Below, one piece after another: positions 57,020 through 64,000 of a DNA stretch of 64,000 bases (position 1 is the first letter of the stretch; every line of letters starts with the position of its first letter). The stretch covers positions 43,767,682 through 43,831,681 of the forward strand of contig NC_088300.1 in NCBI RefSeq assembly GCF_032854445.1. The letters run 5' to 3'. Both the position numbers and the translations under genes were made by a program. Under the pieces are notes generated by a model, which saw only the letters and a program-made list of their open reading frames with translations, was not told the DNA's origin and did not search any database. Origin of the DNA: Liolophura sinensis (taxonomy: Eukaryota; Mollusca; Polyplacophora; Chitonida; Chitonidae).

Positions 57020-57930
57020 CACACTTCATCCGTGTCAAAAGCTCGACATACTTAATTTCACTTCATCCCTGTAACAAAAGTGGTGGCTGGGTTCAGTCCA
57101 TACTCACACATCGGACGTTTCACAGTAACTAATCACACTTCATGCATTTCACAAGCTCGACATACCTAATTACACACTTCATCCCTGTAACAAAAGTGGT
57201 GGCTGGGTTCAGTCCATACTCACACATCGGACGTTTCACAGTAACTAATCACACTTCATGCATTTCACAAGCTCGACATACCTAATTACACACTTCATCC
57301 CTGTAACAAAAGTGGTGGCTGGGTTCAGTCCATATTCACACATCGGACGTTTCACAGTAACTAATCACACTTCATGCATTTCACAAGCTCGACATACCTA
57401 ATTACACACTTCATCCCTGTAACAAAAGTGGTGGCTGGGTTCAGTCCATACTCACACATCGGACGTTTCACAGTAACTAATCACACTTCATGCATTTCAC
57501 AAGCTCGACATACCTAATTACACACTTCATCCCTGTAACAAAAGTGGTGGCTGGGTTCAATCCATATTCACACATCGGACGTTTCACAGTAACTAATCAC
57601 ACTTCATGCATTTCACAAGCTCGACATACCTAATTGCACACTTCATCGCTGTGACAAGAGCGGTTGTTGTGTTCAGCCCATACTCACTCATCGCGCGGCT
57701 CTCAGTCTCTGTCACACTTCATGGATTTCACAAGCTTGACATACATAATTACACTTCGTCTCTGTCACAAGAGCGGTTGCGTGGTTCAGTCCACACTCAC
57801 ATATCGTACGTGTCACGGTTTATAATCACACTTCATGCATCTGACAAGCCCGACATAGCTAATTACACTTCATCCCTTTAACAAGAGTGGTTGCTGGGTT
57901 CAGTCCATACTCACACATCGTACGTCTCAC
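57020..57930 (+). repeat. 116-bp satellite array, about eight units
   Basis: Units contain GGACGTTTCACAGTAACTAA, CACACTTCATGCATTTCACA, AGCTCGACATACCTAATTAC and AAAAGTGGTGGCTGGGTTCA. The register mark GGACGTTT falls at 57,113, 57,229, 57,345, 57,461 and 57,577, exactly 116 apart. Central units are almost identical, while units at both ends are diverged, as expected for unequal crossing-over. Confidence 0.9.
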
Positions 57931-58029
57931 AAACGACACAGCTAAGTCTAAGTCTGTCCATCAGAAATATTGGAATTATTGTTGGTCTGGCGTCCCAGTT
58001 GGGTTTTAATGGTTTTCAGTATGGGGTTC

Positions 58030-58305
58030 CAGTCGTAAATATAGCGGTGTAAATATACCAACATTGGGGCCATAAGCCTGCTATAAGAAGACACCATCCT
58101 CATTTATTTTATTATTTGATTGTTCATATAGCTGTGTAAATATACCAACATTGGGGCCATAAGCCTGCTATAAGAAACCACCATCCTCATTTATTTTATT
58201 ATTTGATTGTTCAAATAGCGGTGTAAATATACCAACATTGGGGCCATAAGCCTGCTAAAAGAAGACACCATCCTCATTTATTTTATCATTTGATAGTTCA
58301 TCACA
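58030..58305 (+). repeat. 87-bp tandem repeat, three units
   Basis: Starts at 58,042, 58,129 and 58,216 carry TAGCGGTGTAAATATACCAA, then CATTGGGGCCATAAGCCTGC and ATCCTCATTTATTTTAT. Few differences separate the units, so the array is recent. Confidence 0.9.
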
Positions 58306-58329
58306 GCCATACTCAAGTATTACAATGAC

Positions 58330-58500
58330 GGTGAGTTTTGTGGGTGAAAGGAATGTGTCCTTGGTAAGTCAAAGACCATTTGTAAGTTCGTAACTTTGCC
58401 ACATGTGCCTTACAGATATGCAAACCACATTGGTGGAAGACGAACGTTAGAATGTGGAAACAGCCACACGAGCGTCGTCAACCGCTCATTGTCTCCTAGG
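58330..58500 (+). repeat. Dispersed repeat U, copy 2
   Basis: It matches 44,430-44,610 with GTGAGTTTTGTGGGTGAAAG, GGAAACAGCCACACGAGCGT and CCGCTCATTGTC in the same order and orientation. The minus-strand 93-codon frame across it is not supported. Confidence 0.45.
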
Positions 58501-59040
58501 TCAGTTACAACGGGAGATCTCATAAATTCTGTGTCTAAGGCCTGGTTTGAAATCGCGATCCCTGTGTGGTGCTTTGATTGAAATACTACCAATGTTAACC
58601 TGACTTTAAAGCCCACGCGAGAAAACAGCTTAAAAACACACTGATCCTCTGTGCTTGTCCTACTTTTTATTGGCAACACGCGGGCTTGCATAACACGATT
58701 ACCATAAGCTTGAACTGGAGCGTCTTTACAGTGGCCAAATGTACATTGTGAGCGTACCTGCGGACTGACATACGTAACGCTGTATTATTTTGTATATAAA
58801 AGAGGATTCGTCAGATAAGCTAAGAATCCGCAAAGCCCTTCACAATGTTTTCTTGTTTTTGTTGATTTTTTTGTGTAATTCTAGACCAGTGACGTCTAAT
58901 ACATTACTTTTTACTCACGATGCATGTACATGATCAGTTGGAATAAAATCTATCTATTCATTTTGACTTAACGACATTCTCAAAACGTCTTTACTTTAAG
59001 AATAGCAGTCGGTTTATTGGCTGAGAAGTCCAAAGGTGAG
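58500..59040. other. Spacer, nothing recognised
   Basis: AT-rich sequence without a supported frame or repeat. Confidence 0.35.
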
Positions 59041-59283
59041 TTCAGCATGGTGGGTAGTGCAACGACTGGTTGACCCGTATCAGTATAATGGATCGGGCGG
59101 GGCGACTTACTTGCCTTCGGTAAGACGTCTCAGTGAAGCAGCACTAAATAAAAGAGCGGTGGAAATCCGTCTTGCAACAAGGAGGTACATTACATACACC
59201 CTAAGGATTCCTTCGTCGTCATATGACTGAAAAATTGTTGAGTACGACGTTAAACCCCAAGCACTCACTCACTCACTCACTCC
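59040..59283 (+). mobile_element. SINE type B, with (ACTC)n tail
   Basis: It keeps a 3' half with GGATTCCTTCGTCGTCATATGA, AAAAATTGTTGAGTACGACG and TTAAACCCCAAGC, followed by CACTCACTCACTCACTC at 59,265-59,282. The 5' half differs from the 11.5-kb copy (CGGGCGGGGCGACTTACTTG), so it may be a subfamily with another head. The ACTC tail is the clearest in the window. Confidence 0.75.
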
Positions 59284-60485
59284 CAAGGTATGACATACAA
59301 GTAAATTATATTGGCGGGAGAGCGGCCCATGAAAAGTTCGCCTGTAAAGATACGGTTAAAATATTTTTCGCTTTGTTACACGAGACGTAGATTCATAAAC
59401 ATTCTCGTATACAGGAATTTCAAGACTCTCCTGCTTCCGCTGTTGTTGTGACTATGCAAGCAACAAGTGGTAGAAAATGCCCTTTTGTACGATCTTACAT
59501 GAATTTCCATGAAGACAGCTTGCCGTTTACCACTATGATGAATGTAAGTGATGTATCTATGTAGATATATCATCGGGGAAATGTGGAACACCATGGACGG
59601 GGCAAAGTGGGTGAGTATTTATTTATTTATGTGTTGCAGTGTAACAGTTTAAGTAGCCAAAGAGGGGGCATGCAGATTGTACAATCTAAATTAAATCTTA
59701 GTGTAGGCCTCCTTACTAAGGAAAAGTGACCTATTCACAGCATGTCCTCTCATGTGCCAGTTCCAGAGCTGTCCATTTTCGACAAAATAATAACTTTTTT
59801 TTCTTCTACCTGTTGGTTATTCTGAATCTATCTAAACTGCTACCGTGCTAAATTATGTACATACCAAGTTCGAATCCGGAACTGTTTCATCTGTTTCCAA
59901 CAAAATCTTGAGCGTTTTTGTGCTTTTTTTTGGACGTTTACATACGTCTTCGACGACTCAAACTGGTATACGGTGCACGTATTGCAAGCAATACTTGTTT
60001 CCAAGATAAATGAAGGTATTGCTGATATGAATGTGATAGACATCGAACAAACTGAATACTTCTGATTCCATCCGTGACTGGTGACTCAGTAGTTTGAAGG
60101 CTTTGACCTTACTCGATACTATCCTGCATCGGATTCTATCCTGTGTTCTAAAATCGTAACTTTTTTTTAGATTTTAAATTTAATTTATTACATGTAATCG
60201 CTCTTTATTCGGCCATTTATCTGCTGTCTTACTGTTTTCATGTGCTGTTTTTTCATCACTTTCAAGGGCAAAAACAGAAAGTAACATTTTTGTATTCTTT
60301 TTTTGTGGTCTCTCAACCACTGATTCATCAGAGCCCATCTAGACTTTTTGAAACTAACTATGGATAATTTTCCCGTTGTTGCTTTAATTTTCCGACCTTC
60401 AAGAAATAAAACACTACTTCTGAAGAAATTATTCCTTTGATTTTTTATTAATTTTGTTTCAGCTGTTTATGTTTCAACACCAGTG
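59283..60485. other. Unassigned sequence
   Basis: No gene was recognised. T-rich tracts are common. The minus-strand frames of 67-72 codons have no motif. Confidence 0.35.
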
Positions 60486-60905
60486 CTGTCCCAATTAGCC
60501 CGAATGGCTGTCCCACTTGGCCCAAATGACTGTCCCACTTAGCCCAAATGGCTGTCCCCACTTAGCCCAAATGGCTGTCCTACTTGGCCCAAATGGCTGT
60601 CCCCACTTAGCCCAAATGGCTGTTCCCACTTAGCCCGAATGGCTGTCCCACTTAGCCCAAATGACTGTCCAGTTAGCCCAAATGGCTGTCCAATTGGTCC
60701 AAATGGCTGTCCAATTAGCTCAAATGGCTGTTCCACTTGGCCCAAATGGCTGTCCCCACTTAGCCCTAATGGCTGTTCCACTTAGCCCAAATGACTGTCC
60801 AGTTAGCCCAAATGGCTGTCCAATTAGCCAAATGGCTGTCCAATTAGCCCAAACGGCTGTTCCACTTAGCCCAAATGGCTGTCCCACTTAGGCCATAGGC
60901 TGTCC
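60486..60905 (+). repeat. ~22-bp minisatellite, about 19 units
   Basis: Units of 20-24 bases read ATGGCTGTCC(C)ACTTAGCCCAA with variants ACTT/AGTT/AATT. A run starting ATGACTGTCCAGTT recurs at about 60,660 and 60,792, showing a six-unit (~132-base) higher-order copy. Frames on both strands stay open across it (repeats of MAVQLAQ and QPFGLSG). This is a by-product of stop-free units and not a gene. Confidence 0.9.
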
Positions 60906-61183
60906 CCACTTTACCCCGACAACATTTTTTAAAATACAAAATTGGCTTAAATATCGAAAACTATATGTGATATTCACATTTTCTTGTTGTTAACCTGGTA
61001 GGTTTAATACCTTCATATTTTTACAAAGCTCTCATCAAAGATTGCATTCATATTTTCGAAAATGTGTTAAGTGTCCTACTTGCCCCAGTTTCCCTTACTC
61101 GTCGCAATCGTATAAATAAAAACTTGATCATTAACTTAAACACCAACGTTAATGAGACTGGTCTCTAACGAAGATCATGTAAG
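60905..61183. other. Spacer between two minisatellites
   Basis: Nothing recognised; AT-rich. Confidence 0.4.
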
Positions 61184-61466
61184 ACCACACATGGCCTCTT
61201 GCTGCCAGGCCCCGAAAACAATGGAGGCAGACTACACAAGGCCTCTTGCCACCAGGCCCCGAAAACAATGGAGGCACACCACACATGGTCACTTGCCACC
61301 AGGCCCCGAAAACAATGGAGACAGACTACACAAGGCCTCTAGCCACCAGGCCCCGAAAACAATGGAGGCAGACCACACATGGTCTCTTGCCACCAGATCC
61401 CGAAAACAATGGAGGCAGACCACACATGGCTTCTAGCCACCAGGCCCCGAAAACAATGGAGGCAGA
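61183..61466 (+). repeat. 47-bp minisatellite, about six units
   Basis: Units carry ACACATGGCCTCTTGCCACC, AGGCCCCGAAAACAATGGAG and GCAGACC. The GGAGGCA mark falls at 61,223 and 61,270, 47 apart. Variation is mostly ATGGCC/AAGGCC/ATGGTC. The 94- and 76-codon frames are repeats of HQAPKTME and do not indicate a gene. Confidence 0.9.
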
Positions 61467-61469
61467 TGG

Positions 61470-63350
61470 AATATAGCAGTGTATGTATAACCAACTTCCA
61501 TCCTGTTACAAGACGGTAACATCATGTGTTGATCAGTATAATGTTCAAGCACATCAGTCAACAACCAAAATCATGCCTTTTTCTCACTATGTTGTAGCTT
61601 TTAGATTTAATTGTGAGGTATTTTCCCGTGCACGTAACATGTAGATGTAACTAATGGCTTTATTCAAGTATTTAAAATCTTCCAAACTTAGGTTGGTATT
61701 GTTACCTATCAATTTCATACTTTTTGACCTCTAATGCAACAATCGATTCATTTCTTTATAGCCAGATTGCCAGACTTGTTATTTGCACTGATTAAATAGC
61801 CAGAGGATTCGAGTAGATGTTCTGGGCAAAGATTTGATGCAGTGTCAGTGTCTGCGTACTTTATAGGCTTTGGTTATTTCTCTGCCTCTAGGTCATTAGT
61901 GTAGGTACTGGTCCAGGGGCAGACCCTGACTGACAGGCGTGTCCGGAGAATGGCAAGTGAGCCCACACACAAGCATTGTCCAATCCTCCTTGACGTCTGA
62001 CCTCAAATCATTTGGAGCTGCCAATGGCGGTCTGGTCCATACATGAGGCAGGGATTTCAAATGAAGTAAACTGGAAAACATGTCAAAGGCGTGATGCGTG
62101 GAGCACAGGGTGGCCTGGCTGTGATTGAAGTTCAGCGACCGGTGTTTTATCTACAGTTGACCGTGGGTATACTCGTGGACTCGCTCTTTAGGCAACTTGG
62201 ACAATGAAATGTCACGTCTTTCATTTCGCGTAATTGGGAATCCAAAATAGACGATTTTATCTGCTGAGCTGGACAATCACGAAATCACCCACATGAATGA
62301 TTCTGATCCAGGAAACATTCTCCGAATACATAAGAAACACAAGCATGTTATGAACTTAAGCAGAGGCTGCCTTCATTACTAGATTGCTGCAGAGTTGAAT
62401 ACAAAAGTATAGCCATTACAAGGAATTTGTTAACCTCATATCTGGATCGATTTTATCATCTTTCGCGAAATTTCCTTCATCATCCGGTGGAAATGTTTCC
62501 CATTTCTTAAGATCTTTTCAAATAATATTTAATCACCTATGTCAGAAGCACTTAACGATGTTCATATTCAGAGAAATGGTTGATTGATGTCTACTTGCCC
62601 TTGAAAACATGCTAATACTATGACGGAGTTATTCCTGGCAAGACTCTTTTACTTGCCCTTACGGGAGCTTCAAATAATGTGGAGAATTAAAGTGGAATCA
62701 TGTCTTTGATGTGACCGGTTCTTTAGATGCGGAGTCTAACTATTGTAACTATGACGACAACAGATGTTAGACATACATAATTATGCTAGTAACAATCGAC
62801 TCAGCTTGTAAGTACTGGGCACGATCCTGCTACACTTTACAATAAATTGCCTTTCGCTCACATAATATTCATATGTACACAAAGCTGTATTAATATTAGC
62901 TTGCCTCGAAACAAATCTTATCATGGAACTTAAATAGACGCCTACTGGTAAATTGACAAACTTGTGTCTTGTTTGGTTCATTCAAGACTATTTTAAGGTC
63001 GGGGAATGTTAAATCTACAGCATTGCAATCGATATGGGACTGGCATTTCATCCATAAATCGCTATGTCAGTCCAATTCAGTGTTACACTATTGTAGACGG
63101 ATAGGAGAAAGTGTAGCGTGTTTAAGACAAAAGACATCTGCATAGTTTATTTAAAATTGCACAATAACCCAGGTTTTACCGGTTTTTGTAAATAATATTC
63201 CCAACAATTACATGGTAACACAGGGAGTTAACATCGCCTTTTTCCCTTTTAGCAAAAACTCGGTGAATCCGTTTTCTCGCAGCATTTGTGTTTTTCTGAT
63301 TCAGAATGCCCGATGTTTAAGTAGAGCGACTCAGTTTAGTGAAAGTGGGC
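61470..63350. other. 1.9 kb without a recognised gene or repeat
   Basis: Short frames only. A 61-codon minus-strand frame (61,896-62,081) lies in a slightly GC-richer patch but has no splice context. Nothing else was seen. Confidence 0.35.
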
Positions 63351-63352
63351 TA

Positions 63353-64000
63353 AGCATCGAAGCCGATAGAGGACATCTCGCTACCTCGCTACCTCGGCCT
63401 GTCTAACACAGGGCGAGACAGCGAGGTAACCAGGTAGCGAAGCGATGTAACGAGGTAATCGGCCTTTGCAAAGGGCGAGGTAGCGAAGTGTGGAGCAGTT
63501 ATAGTCAGTGTCAGGCTGAGGCATACACCGTGTGTAAGTTGGGTTCTTCAGACACCGGGCCGGATGTGATGCCTGTTGAAATCAACACACAATAATTGGT
63601 CATGGATATATTGCATAATAGTCCCAACTGGGTCAGTACTTCTGCTCGGGTAAGGTGAGAAGGGAAGAATTGGAGCGAAAAAAGTTGAGTGGGGGGTACG
63701 CTGGAATAGGATTTTTGTTGGGGTATACATAGTGATCACTTTTCCTTCCATCATTATCCGTCCCATTAACCTTGACTAGGTCATATTTCAGTACTGGTTG
63801 GTGGAAGGAATTTGAAATGCGATTTATTATTTACTGAATACTTCACTGATATTAGTGACTTACACACAGCCTGACACTAAAGTGATTATAATGACTGCTC
63901 CCCACCTCGCTACCTGGCTATCTCGCTGCCTCGTTACCTTGCTACCTCGCTGCCTGGCTGCCTGGCTGCCTGGTGTCTGATCTTGTATTAGAAAGGGCGA
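63353..64000. mobile_element. Foldback element with CTACCTCG minisatellite arms, copy 2 (runs off the window)
   Basis: The left end GAAGCCGATAGAGGACATCT (then CG) matches the terminal repeats of the 42-kb copy. CTACCTCG-type arms at 63,378-63,490 and 63,903-63,985 are in opposite orientation. Inside them a second inverted pair is 63,492-63,539 (GGAGCAGTTATAGTCAGTGT, CAGGCTG, then GTGTGTAAGT) and 63,858-63,901 (its reverse complement). About 320 bases of unique sequence sit in the loop. A perfect palindrome CCTTTGCAAAGG lies at 63,463-63,474. The right terminus is beyond the window. Confidence 0.65.

Noticed and set aside
61152-61476. 94- and 76-codon plus-strand frames
   Set aside because: They are translations of the 47-bp minisatellite.

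Overview
The window looks like AT-rich, repeat-dense nuclear DNA of an invertebrate animal, most likely a mollusc or another lophotrochozoan. The clues are SINE copies whose tails end in a TTGAGTACGACGTTAAAC-type core followed by ACTC or AAAT microsatellites, a type I recall from mollusc genomes; a decayed gypsy-type LTR retrotransposon; and no bacterial-style gene packing, operons or ribosome-binding sites. Nearly all short open reading frames are chance frames in repeats. Repeat alignments were made by eye, so boundaries are good to tens of bases and copy numbers to about one unit.

Region by region. 0-11 kb is mostly decayed same-strand copies of one long repeat family (called R1 here), with a G-quadruplex run at 2,970, a SINE at 4.9 kb and a ~60-bp satellite at 6.86-7.68 kb. 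11.5-18.9 kb holds a tRNA-derived SINE and an R1 copy split by a 5.1-kb minus-strand LTR retrotransposon whose domain order is gag-PR-INT-RT-RNaseH (Gmr1-like). A related LTR in the opposite orientation lies at 19.9-20.8 kb. 21-42 kb contains three homologous blocks (markers P, Q and T), two direct and one inverted, mixed with SINEs, two more R1 copies, a reverse-transcriptase fragment and a 44-bp minisatellite.

42.0-42.44 kb and 63.35 kb to the end are two members of a foldback element family: terminal inverted repeats around a CTACCTCG-type minisatellite. The best protein-coding candidate is a 3'-terminal exon on the minus strand at 43,465-43,695, with a strong splice acceptor, a stop codon, a 3' UTR hairpin and a poly(A) signal. 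Weaker exon candidates lie at 45.9, 48.5 and 49.2 kb. A frame-shifted, protein-like stretch at 55.9-56.9 kb is followed by a run of minisatellites (116, 87, 22 and 47 bp units) to 61.5 kb.

No rRNA or tRNA gene, CRISPR array, complete host gene or intact transposon was recognised. The parts relate mainly through duplication and nested insertion rather than through a pathway.
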